Positions 12,546 to 24,745 of a DNA stretch of 64,000 nucleotides are shown here, in pieces. Source of the stretch: Helopsaltes ochotensis (Eukaryota; Chordata; Aves; Passeriformes; Locustellidae); NCBI GenBank assembly GCA_013400155.1, contig VXBM01000200.1:9458-73457 (forward strand), in the 5' to 3' direction. A model generated the notes under the pieces. It searched no databases. It was not told the DNA's origin and worked only from the letters and a program-made list of their open reading frames with translations. The first letter of the stretch is position 1. The number at the start of each line of letters is the position of its first letter. The translations under genes and the position numbers were made by a program.

Positions 12546-14632
12546 TCGTTGCTATGCAGACTGTGCTATCAGAGCATGCTTCCTACTTAGTGTTGTGCCC
12601 AGACAATGTGTTAAATTTCTCGGTCTAGGAAATATCCATAATAAATTTTGATCTTCCTGCATTTGATTTGGCCATAGCCTTGTACAGGGAGAAAACCAGT
12701 ATCTCCTTCCCCACACGAAGGGCTCCACACAGCCTTGCTGCTTTCTGACTATGGGCAATAATGATGAAAAAAACCAAAGGTTATGCAAGGTTTTTATTCC
12801 ACCCTAAGCAAGGGTATTTCCATTTCGCCTTGTGTTTGTGTATAAGAGTACATTGGGCTCTTTTCTTGTCCATCAAGTTGCACAGGTGTGTTGGCAGAAG
12901 GGTCACTGTGGACAGTTAGTGATTAATTGAGTGTATCTCCTGCTTGGAGCTATGTGCTGGGCCCAAGGTAGAAATTTTTCGCTTATTTATACGTTATTAT
13001 TTTGCTCTTTTTAATTTTATTTGTCTATTTACTTACATGCCCTCATATCATGTGACATATACATTGTAATTATAAATTAGAATGTTTATAACTAGAATTT
13101 ATGTGGAGATTTTCTGTAAAAACTTCTTAGTGGCATGTCAGTTTCAGAATAATTTGTTGACCTGGAACACCATGTTTTTAAAATTAGAATTAGACAAGCT
13201 ACCCTTACTTTCTGCAGCAAGCTAATCCTTTCTTTTTTTTTTAAATGTCAGCCATTCACAAAATAAATTGCCAAGATCTGAACATATAATTTCAAATTTG
13301 ATTTATACCAAATTAACCTTCTGCTTATGAGCCCTTCCATTTGTTTTCCTTTCAGATTATTGAGTCATGAAAACCTTTGAGGTTTTGGGTTTCCATCCCA
13401 GCTTGGCACAGGGAATTCTTATGAAACCTTGAATTTCCACAAGATAGTGAAGCAATTTGCTTTTCCAGATGCATATCTAATGAGACTTGCTGAAAATCAG
13501 AGCTTTTTTTTCTAATTGGAGAAGCAAGCATCTCCCTCTCATGCCCATGGGCTTGGCCCTTGTGTTTCCTTCCCTTGCCTGTACAGTATTCCAGTAGGTG
13601 TGGGGGGCTTCCTGTGGATGGGGAGAGCTGGCTGCTTGAAGGGAGGAGAGGAGTCACCAAGTGGATGCCTCCACGAGAACAGTGGCATTGCTGCTGTGAA
13701 AGGGGCAGGGAAGATGCTGCCTGTCTGAGGGGTAAGGTAGGCTGTGAGTCCTGGGGAGCAGAGGTGCAGGTTCTTCTATGGTGTGGTGGTCCTGTGTATA
13801 ATCCCTTCTCACCCTGGTGAGCTTTGATTAGCAGCAGGGAAGACTTTTTCCAGCATTACTATTTTCTCTGCATTTCTGCGTGTACAGCACCCATTGCATT
13901 TCTTAGCCTGGCATATTACTTGGAAGACTGCAAATAGTGTGTTGAAATTACTTAGCTAGCTACAACAATATGTAAAATGCCTGTCAAAAGCTATGTGCCT
14001 GTAGATGGGAGGAGCAGGCCTGAATGCTGAATTTTCTCACAGCTACCACTGATTTTAAGGAAAGCGTGGGGTTTCTGACAAAAAGCAGAACAAGGAAGAG
14101 GAGGTACAGCTTTGAGTTGATGCAGCTTTTGCACTAGAAATATTATCAATATGCAAGACTTCATATTCTCTGTTTGGCGTGTATGAAAATAGAAAATGTG
14201 TTTGTGCAAGATAAAACGAACTGAAACAATCTTCTGACCCAGTGGCATACAGGTTGCTGTATGCAACTCAAGTATGAGTTCAGTGTGCAACCACTTTGAT
14301 CAACCCCTAGAATATTTATTTTCAAATGAATCATATGCGTTTGTGTATTGATTTGTCACCTATGGTTGAATATTTCTCCTACAGAATGTTTAAAATGACA
14401 CATGTTTAAAATTAGATTTGGCAGAGCAATTTGTCTAGAGATTATTCTTGTGAAGTATTGATTCACAGCACTGCTGTGAGCTGGATTACTGTCCAAATTG
14501 GAAAAGCCAGTCGTAGAGAGGTCTTTATCCTTTAATAACAATTAGCTGCTTTCTTAGAGGGACACAGCTGACTGAAGCAAAGGAAAGCCGCAAAATGTCG
14601 GGCAGCCAGGGAATCTAAGGCCTTCTCTTCAG
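12546..14632. other. Sequence just upstream of the receptor exon
   Basis: No CpG island and no convincing TATA promoter sits directly before the exon. The block 13,500-13,820 is somewhat GC-richer and ends its open frames in a donor-like GGGGTAAGG near 13,730, so it could hold an untranslated exon, but nothing proves it. The interval ends in a good 3' splice site, a pyrimidine tract followed by CAG at 14,630-14,632. Confidence 0.45.
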
Positions 14633-14634
14633 GG

Positions 14635-14709
14635 ATGCGGACTGCTGGGGAAGAGAAAGGAAAAGAAGAAAAGCACCAAAAAAGATGGTTTTCTGGAGCT
14701 GGAAACTAG
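14635..14709 (+). other. Upstream open frame overlapping the receptor start
   Basis: An ATG at 14,635 opens a 24-codon frame that ends with TAG at 14,707-14,709, overlapping the receptor ATG at 14,685 in another frame. If transcription includes this ATG, the upstream frame would be expected to reduce initiation at the main start by terminating past it. Its G at -3 and C at +4 make a weaker context than the main start. Its peptide is lysine-rich and resembles nothing I know. It matters only if the exon begins at or before 14,633. Confidence 0.4.
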
Positions 14710-14930
14710 ACACTCTGATGCTGTTTATGTTACTAATAATTAGGTGCTCTGAGGAACTGAATCGGACTCGCCTCTCTCTTCTTGGGCTTTTACCCAACAG
14801 CTGCCTGATTGGTCAGAAAAACCTAACGGCAGACGTGTTGCCCGCGGTCCATTTAGCTTTGAAACATTTATACAAGCACAGATGGATGCTGAAGAACTAT
14901 GAACTCCAGGTATCATTCCATGACACGCAG
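14685..14930 (+). CDS. First coding exon of a GABA-B-like class C receptor (paralogue of GABBR1/GABBR2)
   Basis: The exon encodes 82 residues and ends in phase 0 at CAG followed by GTAAAT. The ATG has A at -3 and G at +4. Residues 1-22 look like a signal peptide: a short basic start, a hydrophobic core around 8-19 and a small-residue exit near Cys21-Ser22. Residues 29-37 (RLSLLGLLP) match the first beta strand of the Venus-flytrap domain, where GABBR2 has a similar LSxMGLMP. Residues 51-59 (VLPAVHLAL) match the first helix, where GABBR2 has VLPAVELAI. Residues 72-82 (YELQVSFHDTQ) resemble GABBR1 YELKLIHHDSK. N26 and N46 are N-glycosylation sequons. Known family members are obligate heterodimers that sense GABA at the plasma membrane and act through Gi/o. 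Whether this paralogue binds GABA cannot be judged from this part. GABBR1 and GABBR2 are very conserved in vertebrates and this exon is clearly different, so I do not assign either symbol. The remaining exons were not found, so it could be a pseudogene. Family assignment is fairly secure, function is inference. Confidence 0.75.
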
Positions 14931-17900
14931 GTAAATGGCTGTAGGTGTAGAGTTGTGCAGTGTTTGAGTCTCCTCTGCGAGCACACTTGAGAACGCTTGT
15001 GACTGAACCCCTTCCTGGCAAGCCCTGCCCTGCTGCAACAGAGCAGATGTGGCTGTCCAGCAATGTTTGGGCTCTTGGGTGGATGCCTGACTGTGATGTG
15101 GATCTTGCAGTGCAATTGTGCCCTTACTGTGCAAGAAGCAGGAATAAAGAGTGTGCGAATTCAGGGGGTTGGCAAGCACCTATGGCTCTTGAGTGTTTGA
15201 GGTCACTCAGAAAGTGATTCTCAAGTCCATGGCTTGCCGAGTCACTCTATGCTGCTGCACTGTCTTCTGCATCTTGCTCTTCCAGTTTTCCATGGTGACA
15301 GCTTTGTAGATCACTGCCTTTCTCTTCCTGCTTCTGCATGAGCAGCCTGTGCTGTGCTGTCAGAGCAGGGTGGTGGTGTAGAGCTTTGCCTGCCAATTTA
15401 AGGAAAAATTAGAGGATGATATGAGAGATGAGGTTCTGAGAAACTGGATATATTGAGATGATATCTGTTTTTGCAATAACTTCAAATTTGAGAGAAGTGT
15501 CTTCTAGAATTGATATTCATCTTCTGTACAGAAATTAAGGCAGTCTATTTCTAAAGGCTGTCTTTTAGTCTGGCCAGAAGAATTGTGATACAATTAAGAG
15601 GAGGAGCTCACATGTCAGGGTGATCTGGGACTGTAAACATATTCCTAAGGAGATCGTCACTAATATGAATTTCTGTTTCCTGCATCAGAGGCATGTGGTG
15701 GGGCAGATGCCCTCAGACTCATACACACAGGCTGCTTAATATTTTGAAGTTGCAAAGCAGTGTGTCTCAACATGTTTGCTTATCTTTAAATCTTTAGACA
15801 TGGAATGTACTGTTATGACGAAGTTATTAAAATTTGACATTATTACACCAATAACAGTTGTGCTGCATTATATAATGAGAAGAAGGTATTATATATCTTC
15901 TTTTGAAACTCCAGAAAATTAGCCAAGGGAGAAATTAGAATGTAATTTTAATAGTGTATTTGGTTCATAAGCGCTTATGTATCATTTTTGAAGTGCTTAA
16001 CATATAACAAATGATGTCATAGGCTATAAAACTGCTTGAGGATTGCCTCCATGTTTAATAATGGAACACAAATGCATCAACTGCATGTTCTGATCAAGAA
16101 ACTACCTGTCTTGTAAATTACTTTTGATACAATTCACTGTTTTATTTATTTGTCTGTATGTTCCTATTGGAAATGTAATTATAGATATGCAGTCCTGAAA
16201 AACATGTATTTCTTAGTTTCTCAAATAAAAAGAGTACATTTCAGCTTAAATAAGTGGAAAGTGTGGATATGAGTTTAAGTGGACAGGAATTAAACCTACT
16301 TTTATTTGCTCAGGTTCAGTTTTGGTTGGGCTGTGGGTAGTTTTGTGGAGGTGGATGTTTATTTGCTAATTGTGTTTACATAGTTTCCAGTTCTAGGAGC
16401 AACTCCAAAATATTTTGCCCAACATAAATATTCAGTGGATTTGAATTGCATAACTTCAGCTCTGTTGCACTGACCTCTTAATTTGAATTAAAATATTGAA
16501 GTAATCCATAATTACATTTTTTAAATAACCTCTGGCAAAAGAGGTGCCATAGCGACTTGTAAGAGATTAACAGAATGTGGATCCTTAAAATTTCTGATTT
16601 TTCTTCCTGGTTCTGAGAGTAGAGTACAAACTCTTGAGTTTTAAGTACTGATTACAGACATGCTGCAGCGGTCCTTGTATTTAATTGTTTCTCAGGGACA
16701 GTATGAATGCAGGAGAGCTGATTCTGTTTTTTTAATGCTGTGAGCCTAGACTTGCCGTCTGTGACCTTATACAACCTTTGGATTAGCTTCCTTTCAAGTA
16801 GAAAATAGGGATACTTGACTCTTCGGATGCAAGATCTGCCATGGCGGGGACAGATAACTGACTTTCGGGCATTGTTCACTAGGAAGAGAGAAAAGTTACA
16901 TCTTTTGTACTTACATACAAGTACTTGTGTTGCTATTCTTGAAATAAAAAAGTTGAAAGAAATCATGACATGATGACACACAGGGCTTGGAAAGTGTTGT
17001 AGCTTCATTCATGAGCAAAGGGAGGAGAGTTGTGCTCTGCCATGAACCCCTGGACTTTTGAACATTCTCTGCTGCCCAAGAGGGAGCACTGTCCTGCCCA
17101 AACGTAGGATATTTCATGCAGTGTATTCAGTCTTTGGCTTTGCTATTGTTTTATTTCAACTAAGTAAGCTGTCTCTACCCCAGCTTGCCAGTGGTAATCA
17201 AGAGGCAAGGGAGCATTCTTGCAAGAGCTGGATTCTTTGTATTAAATGAACCTGTTTCAATCAGGAGTCTTTGGGAAACTTTCTTCAGCAGAGTACTTTG
17301 TAATCTGGTGGCTTTGACACTGAGCTGAAAATGGAATGCTCTCTTTCAATGATGTCTCTCAGGTCTCCTGTGATGAAATGTGCATTTCCTAATTACTGTG
17401 TTGTCAATTTCTTTTACGTGGGACTCCCTTGAAAACTCGTGATGCAGCACTTCGACGTAAAAATAATCTTAAATATTCACTAAGAATGAAAAGCAAGCAA
17501 ATGAAAATAATCTTGTAGTTCAGTAAATAGCTGCTTATCCATCAAATGGTATATCTATGTTTGCAATGTTTATTTATTTATACCAGAAGGACACTGTTAA
17601 CAGAACTGATGTATCTCTCTATTCCAGCCAGCCCAAGCAGTGGCAGCTCAGGGAAGTGTGTTTCCCTGCCTCTAACTGAAGGAGGGCTGAACCTGGGTTG
17701 TATGGAGAGCTCAAATCCTTGAAATATTGGACAAAAGATGGGGGAAGGCAGAAAAGCTGCCTTCTGCAGATTTGTGAATCCAGCCATGGAGCAGCTTTTT
17801 AGTGCAGTAGGGGAAATTACGCCCTTGAGATTTTCACCCGTGGGGGTGGGCAGCCAGGTATAATTGAGCTGTCTGTGTATCACTTTATTTCTGTCTTTCA

Positions 17901-20900
17901 CCGTATGGCTGACATCTGGAGTCTCCCCTTCTATGCTGTCCTCAGGGTGATCAAGCTGGTGGATTCTTACAGGTTTAAGCAAGTCTAAAAATAGTTTTAC
18001 TGTTCTGTAAAGAGCAGTATGTTGGTTCTTCAAAGTTATTTTTCTATTCTTACCTAGTTTTCTGAGTTAGTAGCTGGCTAAAGGGATGTGAAGCCAGGGC
18101 TTTATTAGCTTTGGTGTTAACAAGAAAGGTTTACGTGCTGTAATTAGGGCATGGCCTGAGCAAACCAACAGACTTTACCACTGGGATTTTCTGAGTAGGG
18201 CTGATTTGCACTCAGATTGCTAGTTGACTCTTGGCTGAGTCTATCCTAATGTGTATCATTTCTGGCAGGAGTGCTACAACATATCCCAGTCTGACTTAAA
18301 AGCTGGTTGTCTTTTCTTTGTTAGTAAACTGATTCCTTTGTAATGGAATGACACAATAACATGATAGCTGTGTGTCAGCTTATTTAAAGGCATATTTTTT
18401 TTTTCTTATTAAGCAACTGCAAACCTCCCCCAAACCTCCTAAAACCCAGCAATGGAACAGTCACTGAAAGTGACATTGATAAGCAAATTTTTTCTAGGAA
18501 AATTTCAGGGCATGCTCATCTACCTATCTTACCTAAATAAGAAGAAAAAAAAATCTGCTTGAGGCTTAAAACGCAATAAAATGAAGCATTACACTGGTTT
18601 TGGGTTGTACATGTATATCAATTACTTAAAAGCATAGACATTTTGCAATGACATTAGAATACATTGCCAGTACTATTCCGTAAATAAGACAAAGCAGCAA
18701 CAGATTTTTGTGTGTGCAACTTATTGCATATGATGTGTAACCCCACCTTGCACGTTCCTACATTCTGGGATGCTTCATGAAACAGTTGGTGACCTAAGAA
18801 GTTATTAAAAAATCATGTACTTGGTAAATCAGTTCTTGACATCTAACATTCACATGAACAAGATATTCTATTATGCCTCTCAGAGAATGCAGTTTTTCAA
18901 TACAGTATTGTAAGCAGGAAAATTATGAACCATAAAATACTTGTCAAAATGCTAATTTTAGTTTTCCTAAATTGTCACTATTATTATTGGAAAATTCTAA
19001 CTGAAAACAGGAAGAAAAGTGTTACATTGTCTATATTTTTTCAACCCTAAAAGTCTTAATTATGATTTCTTGCAATATCTCTTTGTTTTCCAAAGTATGC
19101 TTAAGAAAAAATGAAGATAAACCTGGCTAAACTCCTTACAAACACTTGTTTTGTACTGTCATGAAAGGTATCCAGTTTCAGTTTTATTCTAGTGTTTCAC
19201 TTTCCGGTGCAGCAGGGGTTCAGAGTTGTACAAAGGGCTTGCACTCACCTTATGTTAACCCTTCCTAAATGTTATTTGAGCTACTTCTCATATAGTGGAG
19301 AGACAGTAGCTTTTCTTAACTCAAAAGACTCAGTCTTTGTTCACTGATGTAATTCTGTCTTTTTACTCTATCTTCTTAGTGTCACCTTTCATTTATTTCA
19401 GGCCTTTGAAACTGCTGTGTTTAATGCACCTTACCCATATGAGTGCTGTACCTGCAGACATCTGGTGTGAGAGAAATTACTTGGGCTTGGCACTTTTGTT
19501 TTCCTGTTACTGCTTCTGAGCCATCAGGAATTTGAGCAGAGGAGATGGTTGATGAATCCAATGAGGGCTGACAACGCAGGAGAGGGGTTTGGCACTGTGA
19601 AGCCAGGGATGTTCCTGGGCATGTCCAGGGCAGAAGGGCTCTGGATTTCATCTGACCTGGGTTTGGAAATGTGAGCTGGGGATATCTCCCTTCAACTACT
19701 GTGCCAGGGTTCGTGTGCCATCAAGGAGTAGGCACTCCTTTGTGGAAAAATTCATCTAATCTATTTTAGGTGACTATTCTTAAGATAAAAAGAATTGTAT
19801 ACTAGAGAAAGCCTATTGTTTTTTATGAACTATAAAGGGAGTCAGCTAGAGACTACGCTTGGTGTCTGGGGGAATTTTAATGTAAAACCCTCTAGTAACA
19901 ATGCATTTCTGTCACCTCTGGCTCTCCGTAGGTTTCAGCAGAGGGTCCAGGGAGCTCACTTCCCACCATCCCCACTTCATTGGTTACAAACTACTCCTCT
20001 TCCATCTCTCATGTCTAGCCAGAAAAGCCTGGAAAGCGGGTCAGCAGTGTGCTGTGGTGTGTGGGGAGGCAGGGTGGTGGCATCACAGTGGCCAGGAGCG
20101 CCCGCCAGGAAGCTCTTCCGTGCCAACCCTGGGACACGCAGGCTGTCCCTCACCTGAGCTGAGGATGGGCCTCTGCTGCCATGGGCTGGGGGCTGTGCCT
20201 GGGGAGGGCCTCACCAATTGAAGCTTTTTCATGGATGAAATGTTATGATGCTGGGGAAACATGTCCTGCTCTCTGGTCTTGCTTTCAGCTCCTGTATAAG
20301 GAGAAGATAACTGTGAGCAGAACTATTCATGCCGAGCACAGTTTCTGTCAAAATCACAAACACTGGGAAACCACATTACTATCATCATACCTTAATTTCA
20401 AAAATCAAGGAAGGATAATTTAGATAGTCTTGACATAATTTTTGAAATTTCATGCTCCTGTAATTTCTGTTCAAAATCAGTTTCAATTTACATGGCAGTG
20501 TTTTTCTCTATATTCCACATTAAATTCAAAATTAAAAAAAAATCTTTTTTTTTTGAAGATTAAACATTCCCATCAATAAAAAATGAGTTATTTTCAGAAT
20601 TCCCTTTCCTGGAGAAATCTAATGTTTGTCATTTGCTGTTCCTAATAACACGAGAACCACTTGTGAAACGTCACAAATCACTTGATCCTGTTCTGCACCT
20701 CTCTGCTCATATCTCATCATAGATGTTTTCCTTCTGTGAAATGCTACACATACATGTTTTTTGATCTTTATTGTGAAAGTTTCATAAAACACCTCTTTTT
20801 CAATTTGAGAATAAAAAAGGGAGATCCATCAGAACAATTAGATTCTGGAAAAGTTAGTGCATTTAATATACTTTGTTTAGGGCAGCTTCAAGGTTTTATG

Positions 20901-23900
20901 CTGGTGTATTATGTTTGATTGGATCCAAGTCTCTGGTGAATAGTGTTGCTTTTGGAGCAATTTGCTTGATTTTCATTTGTCACTTGGGCAGTCTCTGAAG
21001 AAATACCACCAGTGACATCTCCACTCTGCTGTCATTCTCAGACATACCTTGCAATTTCCTCAGCTTTCACTGCAAAGCAGTGATAAAACAATTCAGGGGC
21101 CTTGCAAAGGCAAAGAATTAAAAAACCCCACAGAGGCTGTTGTTAAGTTATGGATCATTGGTAGCTGGGCTAAAGTGTGGCAGCCTCACATACTGCTCCA
21201 AGAATGGCAACTTGCTGGACAACTAGTACAGGAGAGGTAAACCAGGAAAGTAGTTTCAAAGTAGGAGATGGCAAGACCGCTTGGTTGATTTGAGTGGTTC
21301 CAATGAAGGATTAGACATTTTGGCTTTGCATCACAATTAAACTTTCTTCATTTCTTTTGCAGAGGCAATCTTTTAAACTGAAAGTGTCTTTTAATTTCAG
21401 GTACCTTCTATTCACTTCTCTGATACCAGCTGATACTATACCATTAAAAACATTTTCTTGTTTGATGGAGATGCACTGTAAATATTTTGAACATAGAAAA
21501 GTAATCTGGAATTTTTTAAAAAAAGGAATGTAGCACTGTTCTCTGAGGGTGTTCATACCCAATTCTAGTTATTCTACAGATCTTCTATATCCATCAGAGT
21601 CAAAGAACTCAGTCCTGCTGCCCATTTTCTCCATTTGTGGCTCTTACCCCATTTCCCACTGCTGGGGTCTTTTTGTTCTCTGTCTTGGCTCTCATCAGTG
21701 CTGCTCCAGAGCTCCTCTCTCCTGCCATGACCACTGACTCTGGGTGCTCCGTGATTTCTCATTTGCCCACAGGAAGGAGAGAGGCAGGGATCCAAGAGAA
21801 AGGAGTCATCAACAGGAGGCCAGTGAAATGTTGTGAAGAGGGAGTGGGTGTTTCACAGGGTTTTAAAACAAGAAGGATCAGGAAAAATGTCACCCCGATC
21901 TCTTATGAGCAACTCCCAAGCACAGGAATCCTTTAGGAGTGTATGGCTTTGTACCAGCTAAACCACAAGAATTTAGGGACACAAATGTGATCAGAGTGCT
22001 ATATTTCAAGAAGTGGGGCTTGAAGTGCAGTGAAGACTGTTAACTCCAGAGGTGTTTAGCAACAGGAAAAAGAGAGAAATGAATTTTTATTCACACTTTT
22101 GTAAAGAATTTGCTTCTTGTTGCTGAGTGGATCCAGTATGGCTACAGTATTTTACCAAGTGTATTTAATAGATTCGAGGCTGGAATGGAAGATTTTCTGA
22201 AAATTATGGTAAATGCATCATTTAAGGAAAACCGTGAGGTTTTTATGATTATTTTCTCGGTTTGGTGATTAAATTATCTCCCAATAAATATTTGTTTATT
22301 TTTATTATGAAGGCAGGGACATTTAAATGCATTTACCATTTTGTTCCAAATGATGTCTTTATTACGAAAAAGAAAACTAATAGAAACAAGAATTTCTTGA
22401 TACATCAAAAAACTCACATGAAGATCTCACAGACAGATGGAATTGATTTATAATATTTATATGATACATGTTAAATTATTTAAACCTTACTGATTGAAGC
22501 AATCATACAGGTACTTGAATAACAATGGGAAAAATACTCTTGATACAATTCTCATTTACACAAAGGACGGTTTTACTGAAACTGACAAGGCAAAAGTGCC
22601 TAGAAAAGATCTGATCTTTTCAGATCAGGTCTTTTTCTGCATAGACAGAAACCACAGCCACAGCCAAAGTAATTGACTTCAGTGTAAGTTTCTCTGGCCA
22701 GAACCTGAATGCCAGCATTAATAAAGACATATAACTTGTGGAGTGGGTAGAAATGCAGTGGGAAGATATAAAAGTCAAGAGGGTTGTTTCTCTTAACTTT
22801 GGTGTGCTGGTAGCTGCAATCAAAGTGGTGCTATAATCCAGACATGCTTTAGAGCCAGGTGTCATGTCAGGTTTTATCCCTGGGACTAAGATCTATTTAT
22901 TAAGAGGTCATGCAAAGAACTTTCTATATGGTAAATCATGGGAGGAACTGGTAGAAATACCAGAAGGCCTGTCCTTTGTAGCACAACCTACATACCAAGC
23001 AGAGAAAACTACGTGAATGAAATGCAAAAAAAAGTTTACCTTGAAAGGGATGCTTGCATGTAGATATTGGTACATCAGCAATGGCTTTAAACTCAACAAT
23101 TATTGTCACAGTGGTAGAAGTCTTAGGAGATGCTCATAACAAGAACTTCTACTTCTTCTTGCCTAGTTTTTGTTGTTACTGTTGGCTGTCCTAACAGGGT
23201 CAAAAACCTAGCACTAGATTAATTTACAAAATATGGTAATCTTGACTTCATTAGCCTTCCATGGACCAGTTACTCTATCCATCAAGAGATGCCTGCAGCA
23301 GGTTCACCAGTCTCCGTCAGAACTGTAATTCATCTTTTTGAAAGATGTGCAATTTTTATTCAGAGTCATCCAAGGGTGAAGAGAATTTACTGCATTTTTT
23401 TGCAAATCTGTACCAATAGGCAATTTCACATGTTATTTCTGGTTAAACCTTGCTGATTTTGTATTTCAGTCGTAATATATAGTGGTCTCTGTTAGATTTA
23501 AGATCACAGTGTGATCTCTGAATATTGATTGTGGATCATGTTCATCTCGCCACTTTTTATTGGCCGTGATAAACAGAGGAACTGCTTTTATTTTCTTGCT
23601 GCAAGGCAGAATTTTCAGGAGTTACACCATTCATCAAATTATCTTTCTGGAGAGAGAACAGAGGAGTATCACCATTCTCCATTCCCCTACTTCACTCCTA
23701 CTTTAACCTCTCATTGTAGAAGCATGGTTCCTATGGCAATTGGCTCTGCTATTCCTACTGGCTTGTGGAGGTCCAAAGAGCATATGGGATACAGGAAGAG
23801 CCCTATTTATTTAAAAATTGCATACAAAAGTAAAAGTGTCTTCAGAAATTTTGCCATGTCCTTGAGTGGTCAGCACACACTTATTCTTCTGTCTTTGCAT

Positions 23901-24458
23901 AATGCTGAGATACAGGCTGTATCTATCATAAAATATTGTACCCATACAATATAAGGAGTTTAGACTACAATTGTCTCAATCTGAATGTTGATAGACAGAA
24001 CCACAGTATGGCCTTTTCTGCTTAAAAGAAGTTTGAAACTCATCCCCTTCATGACAGAACCTCGAGATGAGAAATGGAGGATATTTTAAGATTTTGCAGT
24101 GTTTCAAATATCATTGCAAGATTGTTAATCTTTATTTACGAACACTGGATATATAAATACACATTTCTCTCAGTAGAAACAATATGACAGATGTTTTGGT
24201 TTTTGACTTTGCTTACCCTTGACTTTGTTTATCTATATGTGTAAATATGTGTAGCTATGTAGTACTAAAGGAAATGAAGAACTGTGGCTAGTTATGAATA
24301 CAAAATCCGAATTACTGTTTTCTTGCTTTATGTTTCAGCTATCCTGTATGAGAGTTCTTTTGATTTATAGACATTTCTTTCAATCTCTGCAAGAAAACTT
24401 CTAATAAAATTAGGTGATATTTCTATCATAAAAATTGTGATATTTCTAAAGCTTCCAT
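14931..24458. other. Presumed intron 1 of the receptor gene, first part
   Basis: AT-rich DNA without a recognised exon. The longest frame (17,578-18,033, minus, 151 codons) has no recognisable domain and is about as long as chance allows in a window this size. A GC-rich islet lies at 19,900-20,220 and another at 21,600-21,900, both with short overlapping frames. No repeat family was recognised in this interval. Confidence 0.5.
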
Positions 24459-24745
24459 TCATAGAATCATAACATCATAGAATCATAGAATAATTGTTTG
24501 GGTTGGAAGAGACCTAGATCATCTAGTTCTAACCCCCTTTCCATGGGCAGGGACACTTTTCACTAGATTCAGAAGCTAGTCTGGAACAATTCCAGGGGTG
24601 GGGCATCCACAACCTCTCTAGTCAGCCTGTTCAACTGGCTCGCTCTGCCTTATAGTTTCTTCCCACTATGTAATGTAAATCTACTCTCTGCTGCCTTAAG
24701 ACCATTCTCCTTGTCCCCATTACTTTTTATTTGCACTTATCTTGT
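24459..24745 (-). mobile_element. CR1 LINE, 3' fragment
   Basis: The left boundary shows the CR1 terminal octamer several times (TCATAGAA, a variant, then two more copies, 24,459-24,490), followed by TTGGGTTGGAAGAGACCT, GATCATCTAGTTC and the usual block ending in a GGGGCATCCACAACCTCTC motif. The 3' end therefore lies at the low coordinate and the element is on the minus strand. It is 5'-truncated, with the body fading out near 24,745. The octamer array is longer than the two copies typical of the family. Confidence 0.9.

Noticed and set aside
16652..17008. Minus-strand KYPYF motif reminiscent of the GABBR2 third exon
   Set aside because: Wrong strand for the receptor gene, and the flanking residues do not match. 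A five-residue coincidence.
17578..18033. Minus-strand open frame of 151 codons
   Set aside because: No recognisable domain. A frame this long is expected about once by chance in 64 kb of this composition read in six frames.
21637..21936. Frame with a hydrophobic start and a CC pair, superficially chemokine-like
   Set aside because: It starts at GTG rather than ATG, lacks the later cysteines and tryptophan of the chemokine fold, and has no splice context.
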